This document shows, piece by piece, positions 9,268 to 18,412 of a stretch of 64,000 nt of DNA. Within the stretch, counting starts at the first letter, position 1, and each line of letters opens with the position of its first letter. A program made the position numbers and the translations under genes. Location: assembly GCF_036567765.1 (NCBI RefSeq), contig NZ_DATCTU010000112.1:111709-175708 (forward strand), given 5' to 3'. Source of the DNA: Pseudobacteroides sp. (GTDB lineage: Bacteria > Bacillota > Clostridia > Acetivibrionales > DSM-2933). The notes below the pieces were generated by a model. That model made no database searches and had not been told where the DNA came from. It worked only from the letters and a program-made list of their open reading frames with translations.

Positions 9268-9296
9268 TTGACTCTTAGGATTAATAAACATATGAT
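9268..9296 (+). promoter_or_regulatory. Putative sigma-A promoter of the GH9 gene
   Basis: TTGACT (9268-9273), a 17-base spacer, TATGAT (9291-9296): ten of twelve consensus positions. The predicted leader is about 58 bases, ending with agggggagc before the ATG at 9361. Confidence 0.65.
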
Positions 9297-9360
9297 TAGA
9301 TTAAGTATGTAAAATTATATTTTGCAAATATTTAAATAATTTTAGGGGGAGCAAATTTAT

Positions 9361-12003
9361 ATGGCGAAGAAAGTTTTTTTAAAGAAAAGCTTAGTTGCAC
9401 TTCTTAGTCTCAGTTTTTTGATAAGTTCAGTAATCTGCATTCCATTAAGGGCTAATGCTGTACCCGAGTACAACTTTGCGAAGGCTCTTCAGCTTTCACT
9501 TTATTTCTATGATGCAAATAAATGTGGGCCAGGTATAACAGGTGGTCGTCTCGAATGGCGTGGAGATTGTCATGTGGAGGATAAGGAGTTACCGTTGATT
9601 CCCTTGACAGAAAGTTTTAGGGGAACAAACTTGTCTCAAAGCTTTATAGACAAATATAGGTCAATACTCGATCCCGATGGGAACGGCTCATTGGATTTGA
9701 GCGGTGGTATGCATGATGCTGGAGATCACGTTAAGTTCGGTCTTCCACAAACTTATGCAGCCTCAACTGTAGGTTGGGGGTATTACGAGTTTCGAGACGC
9801 ATATATAAAAATTGGTGAAAAAGCACATATTGAAGATATACTCAGATGGTTTAACGATTATTTACTTAGATCCACATTCAGGGACAAAGACGGTAATGTT
9901 ATCGCTTTCTGTTATGTGGTAGGAGAAGGTGATATAGACCATGACTGGTGGAATCCGCCGGAACTTCAAAACTCAAAAATGATTAAGGACTTTGAAAGAC
10001 CTGCATATTTTGCTACTTCTGAGAAACCTGCGAGTGACCAATGTGCCGGTGCAGCAGCTTCCCTTGCCATTAACTATCTGAATTTTAAAGATGAGGACCC
10101 GGAATATGCGAAGAAATGTCTCGATACGGCCATTGCACTATATGATTTTGCAAGGAAATATAGAGGACTAGGGTATTCTGATGAATATTACATGTCATCC
10201 TATGATTACGACGAAATGTCCTGGGCTGCAGTCTGGCTTAATATAGCAACAGGAAAAAAGGAATACATAGATCATATTGTAGCCACTGATGCAAGTGGAA
10301 AATATACAGGTTACATGCAGAGAATTATCATTGATACAGGCAACGATTGGCAGAACATTTGGGTTCACTGCTGGGATACTGTATGGGGCGGAGTATTTGC
10401 AAAACTTGCACCGATAACAAATACCCAAAGAGATTGGTATATTTTTAGATGGAATCTGGAATATTGGTCCGGAGCTGGCCACGAAAATCCCAAGGACACC
10501 AACTTCCTTGCAAAAACCCCTGCAGGATTCAGTATGTTAAACCCATACGGTTCTGCCAGATACAATACAGCTGCCCAGCTTTGTGCAATGGTATATAGAA
10601 AATGTACTGGAAACACTGCTTTTACTGATTGGTCAAAGAATCAAATGGAATATATAATGGGAAACAATCCAATGGATAGAGCCTATATTGTTGGCTATGC
10701 ACCCAATAGTGCCTCACATCCGCATCATCGTGCATCCCATGGTTCTAAAACGCTTAATATGGATAATCCTAAAGACCAGGTACATACTTTATGGGGTGCT
10801 TTAGTTGGAGGGCCAGATGCAAAAGACTTCCATAAGGATATAACATCTGATTTTATTTATAACGAAGTAGCTATCGACTATAATGCTGCTTTTGTGGGTG
10901 CTTGTGCAGGGCTTTATACTTATTATGGAGAGGGTCATAAACCGGTACCGGATTTCCCGCCAAAAGAAACCAGACCATTGGAGTTTTTTGTGGAAGCTAA
11001 AGTAAGTACCAGCCAGGAAAATAATGAAAGATCACAAATTACCCTTCGTATCCATAATGAAAGTGCATATCCTCCTCGTTACGAGACTGGTATGAAGGTA
11101 CGCTATTATTTTAATATCAGCGAATTGTTAAGTGCAGGTCAGTCCATTGACGATGTTCATATGGAAGTATATTACGATGAAAATGAAAAGTGCTTTGATG
11201 GAAAAGCAAAATATTCAGGTCTTATTAAGCATGATGATAAGGGTACATATTATGTTGAATTTGATTGGCAGGGAAGGCAAATATATGCTTCCCGTGAAAT
11301 ACAATTTGCCCTTGTTGCAGCACAGGATAAAAATTTCAAGGGTAATTGGAATGCAAAAAATGATTATAGCAGGGAAGGTCTTGGAGATGAATATGTTATA
11401 ACGGAAAAGTGTCCGTTGTTCTTAGGCGACGAAATAGTCTTTGGTAAAGGGCCGGATGAGGCACCTCCAACGCCTACTAAATCAGGGACACCTACGCCCA
11501 GCTCTTCTGCTACACCTTCAGGCACAGGGTATAAGGTTTCAGGCTATATATTGCCTGATTTGCAGATTTCTGCATCTGCAGCAGCAGCTTTAAAGTCAGG
11601 TTTCAAAGTTGAGATTGCAGATACCGGGAAAAGCGCTCTAACAGACAGCAGCGGATATTTTGAGATAACAGGAGTTCCAAGTAGTGCGACTTCTCAGATA
11701 GTTAAGATAAGCAAAGCCAACTATCTATATAGAGAAATAAAGAATGTTGTCATTAATAAAAATGTTGAGCTTAGTAACTCTCAGACTCCTATAATGATGT
11801 GGGCCGGTGACATCATAAAAAATGGAGTTCAGGACAATTCTATAAATATGTCGGATATTTTGGAGATTGCAAAAGCATTTAATTCAATATCCGGCAGTGC
11901 ACTATATAACATTAACACTGATTTGAATCTGGATGGTGCTGTTAATATGAGCGATGTTATTGTCGTTTCAAGGCATTTCTCAAAGACTTCTGCAGATTAT
12001 TGA
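9361..12003 (+). CDS. Cellulosomal GH9 endoglucanase with CBM3 and dockerin
   Basis: An 880-residue secreted glycoside hydrolase. Order: signal peptide (1-33); GH9 catalytic domain (about 34-525); family-3 carbohydrate-binding module of the CBM3c kind (about 540-690), which in such enzymes feeds cellulose to the active site; Thr/Pro linker (about 697-722); a carboxypeptidase-regulatory-like module (about 723-811); and a type-I-like dockerin (about 812-880). GH9 catalytic positions are visible: Asp119 and Asp122 in HDAGDH, HHR at 455-457, and the acid Glu502 in NEVAIDYNA. The usual GGWYDAGDH is GGMHDAGDH here. The first dockerin loop has extra residues before DNSINMSD; the second (DLNLDGAVNMSD) is canonical. 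The dockerin should bind a type I cohesin, such as that of the SLH protein at 61.3 kb (inference). Confidence 0.95.
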   Translation: MAKKVFLKKSLVALLSLSFLISSVICIPLRANAVPEYNFAKALQLSLYFYDANKCGPGITGGRLEWRGDCHVEDKELPLIPLTESFRGTNLSQSFIDKYRSILDPDGNGSLDLSGGMHDAGDHVKFGLPQTYAASTVGWGYYEFRDAYIKIGEKAHIEDILRWFNDYLLRSTFRDKDGNVIAFCYVVGEGDIDHDWWNPPELQNSKMIKDFERPAYFATSEKPASDQCAGAAASLAINYLNFKDEDPEYAKKCLDTAIALYDFARKYRGLGYSDEYYMSSYDYDEMSWAAVWLNIATGKKEYIDHIVATDASGKYTGYMQRIIIDTGNDWQNIWVHCWDTVWGGVFAKLAPITNTQRDWYIFRWNLEYWSGAGHENPKDTNFLAKTPAGFSMLNPYGSARYNTAAQLCAMVYRKCTGNTAFTDWSKNQMEYIMGNNPMDRAYIVGYAPNSASHPHHRASHGSKTLNMDNPKDQVHTLWGALVGGPDAKDFHKDITSDFIYNEVAIDYNAAFVGACAGLYTYYGEGHKPVPDFPPKETRPLEFFVEAKVSTSQENNERSQITLRIHNESAYPPRYETGMKVRYYFNISELLSAGQSIDDVHMEVYYDENEKCFDGKAKYSGLIKHDDKGTYYVEFDWQGRQIYASREIQFALVAAQDKNFKGNWNAKNDYSREGLGDEYVITEKCPLFLGDEIVFGKGPDEAPPTPTKSGTPTPSSSATPSGTGYKVSGYILPDLQISASAAAALKSGFKVEIADTGKSALTDSSGYFEITGVPSSATSQIVKISKANYLYREIKNVVINKNVELSNSQTPIMMWAGDIIKNGVQDNSINMSDILEIAKAFNSISGSALYNINTDLNLDGAVNMSDVIVVSRHFSKTSADY

Positions 12004-12045
12004 TTAATAGTTGTTAGTATATTTAGCATTTTTAATATAGTAAAT

Positions 12046-12088
12046 AAAAAACACTTTAAATCTATTTTGGGATTTAAAGTGTTTTTTA
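12046..12088 (+). terminator. Strong intrinsic terminator after the GH9 gene
   Basis: Perfect 17-bp stem (12046-12062 with 12071-12087) around an 8-base loop, with A-runs and T-runs at the base. It can act on both strands. Confidence 0.88.
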
Positions 12089-12111
12089 TTTCTATGAATT
12101 TTAAAAAAATA

Positions 12112-12119
12112 GCCGATAT
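12112..12119 (+). promoter_or_regulatory. Sigma-D-like -10 element before the chemoreceptor gene
   Basis: gccgatat is an exact match to the sigma-D/sigma-28 -10 element used for motility genes. No TAAA lies at the expected 14-16 base spacing, so only half of the promoter is convincing. The downstream gene is a chemoreceptor, which fits. Confidence 0.4.
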
Positions 12120-12175
12120 ATTACTAGAAGCTAACTATGATTTGCAAATAAAACTAAAAAATGAGGAGGAAAATA

Positions 12176-14389
12176 ATGTTTAAGAATTTTTCTGTAAGGT
12201 CAAAATTGTTTTTTACAGTTTCAGTACCATTATTGGCGATGATTTTTATTTCACTGCTTGCAGCTCTGAGCCTTAATTCAATGTTTCGCAATATGGATAA
12301 CAAAATAAAAAAACAAAACTATGAAGCCATATCACTTGTTTTAAATGCTGATCGTGATATGTACCAGGCAATGCTTGCCTCGAAGATGTTTTTTTATGAA
12401 AGTTCAGCTATGAAGGATAAGGAAAAAAATAAAGAAAGCTTTGAACAGAATACGCAGGAAGCTTCAGAGCGTGTTTTGAATGCTAGAAGCAAATTCCCGC
12501 TGGATGATGGTTTTTGGAGTACATATAAGGATAAAAACGGTAAACTTATATATCAATACTTTGATGAATATGCAAAGGACTTCAATACTTGGAAGGATGC
12601 TACTATTGTGTCAATGAACTCAGGGGAAGTTAAACCTCCGGCTAACGATAATGATTTCAATATAGCCAGGGAGGCTATGAACCTCATCGGAGAAATGATA
12701 GATTCCGGGACCGAAGAAATAATAAAAATAAGTTCAAGCGATAAAAACAGAAATATAATCGCAATCCTCATAATAGACTTTCTTATATTTCTAGGAATCC
12801 TTATTTTCACATATTTACTTGTGAATAGGATTTCCAGACCGATAAATGAACTTACTGAGGCAGCAGAAAGGATTTCCATGGGGGATACGGAGATAAGTTT
12901 TAATTTGGATTCAAAGGACGAGGTTGGGCGACTTAAAAAAGCGTTCATGGAAATGACAAATGATATCAAGCTCAAGACTGATGCGGCTTGGGAAATTGCC
13001 AAAGGTAATTTGGATGTTAAAATAATAGTCAGGTCTGATAAAGATAACTTAGCAAAAAGTATGGACAAATTAAAAAACACATTGCATGAGATGGTATTAG
13101 ACACCAAAACCCTGACAGATGCAGCAATGTCCGGTTTGCTAAGTACTAGAGCTGATAGTCAAAAGCACCATGGAGAATTCAGAAAAATAGTTGAAGGTAT
13201 AAACTCCACTCTTGATGCCATAGTTGAGCCTATGAATGATATATCAGGCGTTATGAGTGAAGTTGCAAAGGGTAATTTAAGTGTGTTGATGAAAAATGAA
13301 TATAAGGGTGAATATTCAAAACTTTCAGATTCAGTGAACACAACAATTTTTAATCTGAAGGGTATTGTAGACGAGATATCATATGTGTTAAAACAAATAT
13401 CTGAAGGAAATATGGATATAGATGAGGTAAGAGAATATGATGGTGATTTTAGGCACATATCAGATTCTATAAACTCAATAATAAGAGAATTGAACAAGCT
13501 TATAGGCGATATAAGAAATGCATCTGAAAGGGTGGCCAATGGCTCAACACATGTGTCAGAGGGAAGTATGCAGCTGTCGCAAGGAGCATCTGAACAAGCC
13601 AGCTCGACTGAGCAGCTTTCATCCAGCATAACCCAGGTTGCACATCAAACAAAGATGAATGCTACAAATGCATCACTTGCAAATCAACTTGCCCTTGAAG
13701 CTAAAGAAAATGCGATAAAAGGAAATCAAAGAATGAGTGATATGTTAAAAGCCATGGAAGAGATAAATGATGCATCAGAAAATATATCAAAGATAATTAA
13801 GGTTATTGATGAAATTGCATTCCAGACCAATATTCTAGCATTAAATGCTGCTGTTGAAGCGGCAAGAGCGGGACAGCATGGTAAAGGTTTTGCTGTAGTT
13901 GCTGAAGAGGTAAGAAACCTGGCTGCAAGAAGTGCAGATGCTGCTCATGAAACAACCGAGTACATAGAAAGCAGCATAAAAAAGGTTGAAAGCGGAACCA
14001 AGATTGCCAATGAAACAGCAACTTCTCTTGTCAGCATAGTTGAAAGCTCCACAAAGGTTGCAGGTCTTGTAGGGGATATTGCAACTGCTTCCAATGAACA
14101 GGCAAGCGGAATTACACAGATAAACATTGGAATTGAACAGGTTTCAAAGGTAATACAAATAAATTCTGCTACAGCGGAAGAAAGTGCAGCTGCCAGTGAA
14201 GAGCTAATGATGCAGGCAAAGCTTCTCAATGACAACATGGCAAGGTTCAGGCTGAGGGGAAGTCATAATTCCGGTTCTTTAGCTGAAGCTGTGCAGCCAA
14301 GAAGGAATGCAAATGACTCTCCAAAGACTATAAAGGGCAAGGGAAAAAAGACTCTGACACTCAGTGATTTGGATTTTGGAAAATACTGA
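12176..14389 (+). CDS. Methyl-accepting chemotaxis protein
   Basis: A 737-residue transmembrane chemoreceptor. The start at 12176 is chosen over an in-frame ATG at 12161 because the latter overlaps the Shine-Dalgarno gaggagga. TM1 is near residues 10-33 and TM2 near 193-215, bracketing an extracytoplasmic four-helix-type sensor. A HAMP domain (about 215-265) is followed by further HAMP-like repeats, each marked by GN(L/M) motifs (AKGNLDV, AKGNLSV, SEGNMDI). The signalling hairpin tip (about 545-590) has the conserved ILALNAAVEAARAGQHGKGF. The ligand is unknown. No che genes are nearby; the gene stands alone between two terminators. Confidence 0.93.
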   Translation: MFKNFSVRSKLFFTVSVPLLAMIFISLLAALSLNSMFRNMDNKIKKQNYEAISLVLNADRDMYQAMLASKMFFYESSAMKDKEKNKESFEQNTQEASERVLNARSKFPLDDGFWSTYKDKNGKLIYQYFDEYAKDFNTWKDATIVSMNSGEVKPPANDNDFNIAREAMNLIGEMIDSGTEEIIKISSSDKNRNIIAILIIDFLIFLGILIFTYLLVNRISRPINELTEAAERISMGDTEISFNLDSKDEVGRLKKAFMEMTNDIKLKTDAAWEIAKGNLDVKIIVRSDKDNLAKSMDKLKNTLHEMVLDTKTLTDAAMSGLLSTRADSQKHHGEFRKIVEGINSTLDAIVEPMNDISGVMSEVAKGNLSVLMKNEYKGEYSKLSDSVNTTIFNLKGIVDEISYVLKQISEGNMDIDEVREYDGDFRHISDSINSIIRELNKLIGDIRNASERVANGSTHVSEGSMQLSQGASEQASSTEQLSSSITQVAHQTKMNATNASLANQLALEAKENAIKGNQRMSDMLKAMEEINDASENISKIIKVIDEIAFQTNILALNAAVEAARAGQHGKGFAVVAEEVRNLAARSADAAHETTEYIESSIKKVESGTKIANETATSLVSIVESSTKVAGLVGDIATASNEQASGITQINIGIEQVSKVIQINSATAEESAAASEELMMQAKLLNDNMARFRLRGSHNSGSLAEAVQPRRNANDSPKTIKGKGKKTLTLSDLDFGKY

Positions 14390-14425
14390 CACAATTGTTA
14401 GGAATAAAATAGTATTATAGTGAGC

Positions 14426-14497
14426 TATGGTGTCTCGATTTGTGAAAAGTGTAATGGATTAATAGCTTTTCATATATCTAGGCACCATATTTTTTTA
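14426..14497 (+). terminator. Long hairpin terminator after the chemoreceptor gene
   Basis: Outer stem tatggtgtc (14426-14434) with ggcaccata (14481-14489) and an inner gaaaag/cttttc pairing, followed by a run of seven T. Confidence 0.7.
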
Positions 14498-14511
14498 GCA
14501 GGTATAAAATG

Positions 14512-14540
14512 TTGCCAAAACACCTAATATATGGTATAAG
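14512..14540 (+). promoter_or_regulatory. Putative sigma-A promoter
   Basis: TTGCCA (14512-14517), a 17-base spacer, TATAAG (14535-14540): ten of twelve consensus positions. It lies 75 bases before the gene at 14616. Confidence 0.6.
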
Positions 14541-14615
14541 CAGCTATGAGAATTTTATAAACACATTAAACTTGAAGCGGTTTTTATCTAAATAATATAT
14601 AGAAGGGTGTGGCTT

Positions 14616-15998
14616 ATGAAAATAAAATCATTGTTAGCAATACTTATTGCAGTCTGTGTAACCTCAATGTTTCCGGTTAACCATATATCCAGTTCAGCTA
14701 GTCAGATAGAACTGCCAATGCCAAAAGAACTATACATAACAACATATAATAATATTCAGTTAAAAGTAGATAAACATACACTAAATCCCTGCGAAGAAAT
14801 AACAGTAAAATATTCCGGTTTACCAAAGGATGTGCCCGCAACAATCAACATTGGCGAATTTTCAAAGTCTCTATGGTACAAAACAGAAGGAGAGATGAAG
14901 GTAATAGTACCTTCAAATAAAGGTATTTACAATGCTAGAATTTTTATTAATGGTAACCCAAACTCTGTTATTTATGATAAAGAATTAATCAGCGTATCAA
15001 AAACTTTTGTGGACAAAACAGTGGAAGATCCCTTGAATGTTATTCCACGTCTATACTTTGCTGATTTTTGGAATTTTACCTTAGCTCGAGCTGGATATCA
15101 TATTAGGGGTTACTATGATCATAACAATGGTTATATTGAAGGAACTGTGGAAGGTATTGACTCAGGATATAAAATAACAGGTACATTTAAAGAAATATGT
15201 GAAAAAACGGGTAAGGAGTATACAGGCGATATTATATTGTACATTTCAAGTGATGCCGAAATTGTACAGGGCAGTTGGAAGCTTTGGGGGTACAGTATAT
15301 GGGAACCTTTAAGCGGTGGATGGCCCAATGGTGATGTGTATGGTCTGAGAAATATCCGTATTAATAGCGGTATGGATAAAGTAAGTCTCTTATGGGATGA
15401 AAGTTTTCAAGAGGGAATAGCAGGATATAATGTATACCGGAAAAGTGCATCAGGTACATGGGACTCAAAGCCTTTGAACAATAAACCCTTGTCGGAAATA
15501 CAATATATTGATACAAAAGTTCAGCACGGACAAAAATATACCTATCTTGTAAAGGGTGTATTTGAAAACGGGTTGGAAAAAAATATATCCGCAGAAACTT
15601 CTATCTACTGTGGCAAAGTAATATCCATTAATTTTAAAAACTATTCACTCTGGACTCAAACTTTAGTACCGCAGATGAATTTGACTAATTATTATCCGTT
15701 TACCCAAATTGAACACAATTATGTTATAGTACCTCTCAGATTTTATTCAGAATTGGTTGGATGTACAGTTAATTGGGATTCCTTAAATAAAGAAGCTGTT
15801 GTTACCAAAGACCAGACAACTATAAAGATAAAGCCTAACAATTTAATCATGGATGTCAACGGAAGGTCTGTAAAACTTCCGTATTTTCCAAGTTATTTGG
15901 GGGATTCACTCTGTGTTCCGCTTAGAGCTGTTTTCAGCCAACTTGGCTGCAGTATTAAATGGGATGCAAAAACTCAAACTGCAGATATAGTATTTTGA
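14616..15998 (+). CDS. Secreted Fn3 and copper-amine-oxidase-N (stalk) domain protein
   Basis: A 460-residue exported protein. The ATG at 14616 follows agaaggg; an in-frame GTG at 14607 overlaps that site and is not used. A signal peptide (about 1-30) precedes a unique region. A fibronectin-III-like domain follows (about 245-335; GLRNIRINSGMDKVSLLWDE, YTYLVKGVFENG), then a C-terminal stalk domain of the copper amine oxidase N type (about 365-460) with YVIVPLRFYSEL and SLCVPLRAVFSQLGC. The stalk domain occurs in many clostridial surface proteins and does not imply oxidase activity. Function unknown; a cell-envelope role is likely. Confidence 0.8.
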   Translation: MKIKSLLAILIAVCVTSMFPVNHISSSASQIELPMPKELYITTYNNIQLKVDKHTLNPCEEITVKYSGLPKDVPATINIGEFSKSLWYKTEGEMKVIVPSNKGIYNARIFINGNPNSVIYDKELISVSKTFVDKTVEDPLNVIPRLYFADFWNFTLARAGYHIRGYYDHNNGYIEGTVEGIDSGYKITGTFKEICEKTGKEYTGDIILYISSDAEIVQGSWKLWGYSIWEPLSGGWPNGDVYGLRNIRINSGMDKVSLLWDESFQEGIAGYNVYRKSASGTWDSKPLNNKPLSEIQYIDTKVQHGQKYTYLVKGVFENGLEKNISAETSIYCGKVISINFKNYSLWTQTLVPQMNLTNYYPFTQIEHNYVIVPLRFYSELVGCTVNWDSLNKEAVVTKDQTTIKIKPNNLIMDVNGRSVKLPYFPSYLGDSLCVPLRAVFSQLGCSIKWDAKTQTADIVF

Positions 15999-16021
15999 TA
16001 GGTATGAATGATGATAAAAGT

Positions 16022-16059
16022 AGGAGAATTGTGGTATTAAGTACGCCGTAATTTTCTAG
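16022..16059 (+). repeat. Dispersed repeat, copy D (hairpin 1 only)
   Basis: A 14-nt arm (16024-16037) and its partner (16043-16056) around a 5-base loop reproduce hairpin 1 of copy A (acgcc(g)taattt core), with several changes that keep G-U pairing. The conserved tcacgaca spacer and hairpin 2 are missing; the tRNA-Trp terminator begins directly after. Confidence 0.55.
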
Positions 16060-16064
16060 ACAAT

Positions 16065-16100
16065 AAAAAAGTCCCGAGGGTGAAAACCCTTGGGACTTTT
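16065..16100 (-). terminator. Terminator of tRNA-Trp
   Basis: A 15-bp stem (one G-U pair) spans 16067-16100 with loop gaaa on the plus strand. On the minus strand it is followed by tttttt. It starts at the last base of the tRNA CCA end. Confidence 0.8.
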
Positions 16101-16175
16101 GGCAGGGGAGACAGGACTCGAACCTGCAGCCGACGGTTTTGGAGACCGCTACTCTACCAATTGCGCTACTCCCCT
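16100..16175 (-). tRNA. tRNA-Trp (anticodon CCA)
   Basis: 76 bases including an encoded CCA end. On the minus strand the acceptor arm AGGGGAG pairs fully with CTCCCCT. The D-arm has TAGCGCAATTGGTAGAG, the anticodon loop is CTCCAAA with anticodon CCA, and the T-arm has GGTTCGAGTCC. It is a single-gene transcription unit with its own consensus promoter and terminator. The cognate synthetase gene trpS is 19.6 kb away. Confidence 0.97.
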
Positions 16176-16191
16176 TCAAGTGACGTAATTT

Positions 16192-16220
16192 ATTATAAAA
16201 CAGGTAAGCGATTATGTCAA
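16192..16220 (-). promoter_or_regulatory. Consensus promoter of tRNA-Trp
   Basis: On the minus strand: TTGACA (16220-16215), exactly 17 bases, TATAAT (16197-16192). A perfect sigma-A promoter placing the start about 10 bases before the tRNA. Confidence 0.9.
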
Positions 16221-16353
16221 TGGGTATTATAATCTTTTTAATAATATTTATTTTTTCATCTGGATTTTAGGTAGAATTGTGATATTATATTAAAGGAAAT
16301 TAAATCATTTACAGATAAAGTATAATTGAGCTGCATAACTTAAGGAGGAACTT

Positions 16354-17190
16354 ATGGATATTAGCTTGGGATTTATTGGTGCCGGAAATATGGGTGCCGC
16401 AATGGTAAAGAGCATTGCCAAGTCGGGGCTTATTAAGCCTGGGAATATATATATTTTTGATGTTGATACCGATAAGGTAAATACGTTAAAAAGTGAGACA
16501 GGCATAAATGTGCTGGGATCTGCTGGTGAGATTGTTAAAAAGTCGGATTTAATAATTTTGGCTGTTAAACCCAATCTGGTTAAAATCGTACTGGATGCCT
16601 GTAAGGAAAGCTTCAATAGTGATAAAATACTTGTTTCAGTGGCCGTTGGTTTGCCAATAAGCCTGTATAAAGGGATATTAGGCAGTGATAAAAAGGTAAT
16701 CAGAACCATGCCCAACACTCCTGCCCTTGTTGGGGAAGGTATGACACTGGTTTCATTTGACAATAATATAAGTAAGGATGACTTGGGGTTGGTTCTTCCT
16801 TTGTTTGAAACAATGGGGAAAGTGGAAGTACTGGACGAAAAGCTTATGAGCGAGGTGACGGCCCTCACCGGCAGCAGTCCTGCATATGTTTTCATGTTTA
16901 TTGAGGCTATGGCTGATGCAGCGGTGCTTTCGGGCATTCCCAGAAATCTGGCATACAAACTGGCTTCACAAGCAGTGCTTGGTTCAGCAAAGATGGTACT
17001 TGAAACAGGTAAACACCCTGGAGAGCTTAAAGACCAGGTGTGCTCTCCAGCCGGCACCACCATTGAAGCGGTAAGTACCTTGGAGAAAAACGGATTCAGA
17101 TATGCTATTATTGATGCTATGAATGAATGTACCAAAAGGGCAAGGGAAATTGGAAAGCAGTATGCAAAAGATATAAATAAGGAGTCTTAA
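16354..17190 (+). CDS. proC: Pyrroline-5-carboxylate reductase
   Basis: Catalyses the last step of proline synthesis, NAD(P)H-dependent reduction of 1-pyrroline-5-carboxylate. 278 residues. The N-terminal Rossmann motif is GFIGAGNMGAAM. The C-terminal dimerisation domain has the family signature around LTGSSPAYVFMFIEA and CSPAGTTIEAVSTLE. ATG after ggagg. The stop overlaps the rnhA start by one base (taatg), so the two are translationally coupled. Confidence 0.95.
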   Translation: MDISLGFIGAGNMGAAMVKSIAKSGLIKPGNIYIFDVDTDKVNTLKSETGINVLGSAGEIVKKSDLIILAVKPNLVKIVLDACKESFNSDKILVSVAVGLPISLYKGILGSDKKVIRTMPNTPALVGEGMTLVSFDNNISKDDLGLVLPLFETMGKVEVLDEKLMSEVTALTGSSPAYVFMFIEAMADAAVLSGIPRNLAYKLASQAVLGSAKMVLETGKHPGELKDQVCSPAGTTIEAVSTLEKNGFRYAIIDAMNECTKRAREIGKQYAKDINKES

Positions 17191-17639
17191 TGAAGAAGGT
17201 TATTATTTACACAGATGGTGCATGCTCAGGTAACCCTGGAAACGGCGGTTGGGGAGCTATACTAAAGTATGGCGAGAAGGAGATGGAGATTTCAGGCTAC
17301 GAAGAAGATACCACCAACAACAAAATGGAACTGACCGCTGCAATAGAAGCCTTAAAAAGGCTAAAAGAACCTTGTGAAGTTGAACTCTACAGTGACAGTG
17401 CATATCTTATCAATGGGTTTGAAAAGAAATGGCTGATAATCTGGAAGAAGAACGGCTGGGTTAACTCTAGCAAGGAACAAGTGAAGAACATAGAGTTGTG
17501 GAAGGAATTGGACAGGCTAAATTACATTCATAAGATTACATGGATTAAAGTAAAAGGGCATAGCGATAATGAATACAATAACAGATGCGACAAACTGGCA
17601 ACCGGAGAAATTAAAAAGAACCAAAATAAACGAGACTAA
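17190..17639 (+). CDS. rnhA: Ribonuclease HI
   Basis: Cleaves the RNA strand of RNA-DNA hybrids. 149 residues, full length for the bacterial type I enzyme. The catalytic acidic residues are visible in order: YTDGACSGNPG (Asp9), NKMELTAA (Glu), YSDSAYL (Asp) and NRCDKLA (Asp), plus the conserved KGHSDNEYN histidine loop. It overlaps proC by one base and is 13 bases from the nudix gene, so the three probably form one transcript. Confidence 0.94.
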   Translation: MKKVIIYTDGACSGNPGNGGWGAILKYGEKEMEISGYEEDTTNNKMELTAAIEALKRLKEPCEVELYSDSAYLINGFEKKWLIIWKKNGWVNSSKEQVKNIELWKELDRLNYIHKITWIKVKGHSDNEYNNRCDKLATGEIKKNQNKRD

Positions 17640-17652
17640 TGAGGTGGAGATT

Positions 17653-18201
17653 ATGAATTTTGAGGAAAAAACCATAGGAAGAGAACATACATATAAAGGA
17701 AGTATTATTGATGTTGAAACTCTTGAGGTAGTTTTGCCTGATGGAAAAAAAGCAACCAGGGACGTAGTTTTGCATCCTGGGGCGTCTGTAGTAATACCCA
17801 TTTCAGATAACGGAGAAATATATATGGTTAGGCAGTACAGGAAGCCTATTGAAAAAACTACCCTTGAATTGCCTGCCGGGAAACTTGATCACGGAGAAGA
17901 TCCCAAGGTCTGTGCTGTCAGGGAATTGAGCGAAGAAACCGGCCTTGCAGCTGATGAAGTAAAGCACCTTATAAGTATCCACAGTGCACCGGGATTCAGT
18001 AACGAGGTACTCCACTTATATGTGGCAAGAGGGCTTAAAGAAGGGGAAGCACATTCTGATGAGGATGAATTCGTAGCATGTGAAAAATATCAAATCAATA
18101 AGCTTGTTGACATGATACTCAGCCACGAGATTACCGATGCAAAAACAATTGTGGGTGTTCTGATGGCGGATAAGATAATTAAAGGAGACATTAAGTTTTA
18201 A
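17653..18201 (+). CDS. NUDIX hydrolase, ADP-ribose pyrophosphatase type
   Basis: 182 residues. The nudix box is complete: GKLDHGEDPKVCAVRE then LSEETGL, i.e. G-x5-E-x7-RE-x2-EE-x-G. The N-terminal sheet and the proline-containing stretch after the box (SIHSAPGFSNE) match ADP-ribose pyrophosphatase (NudF-like). Start 17653 is preceded by gaggtgga. This gene lies upstream of spoIIM-xerD in many Firmicutes, supporting the assignment. Confidence 0.88.
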   Translation: MNFEEKTIGREHTYKGSIIDVETLEVVLPDGKKATRDVVLHPGASVVIPISDNGEIYMVRQYRKPIEKTTLELPAGKLDHGEDPKVCAVRELSEETGLAADEVKHLISIHSAPGFSNEVLHLYVARGLKEGEAHSDEDEFVACEKYQINKLVDMILSHEITDAKTIVGVLMADKIIKGDIKF

Positions 18202-18231
18202 CATATAAAACTATTTAGCAAGAACATTGCA

Positions 18232-18266
18232 AGAGCTTCCGGGTTGTGGGCGGAAGCTCTTTTCTA
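18232..18266 (+). terminator. Intrinsic terminator after the nudix gene
   Basis: Perfect 10-bp GC-rich stem (agagcttccg 18232-18241 with cggaagctct 18251-18260) followed by ttttctat. Confidence 0.88.
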
Positions 18267-18412
18267 TATTAAATGTGCTTATCAAATATATAAAAAATAT
18301 TTAAAAACATTAGGTTTACATTATATGTGGATTGTAATTTTTTGAAATTTTGTTGCATAAAATTCAATATAAGGAGTTAATAAGCCATGGAATTGTAGAA
18401 GGAGGCGAAGAA

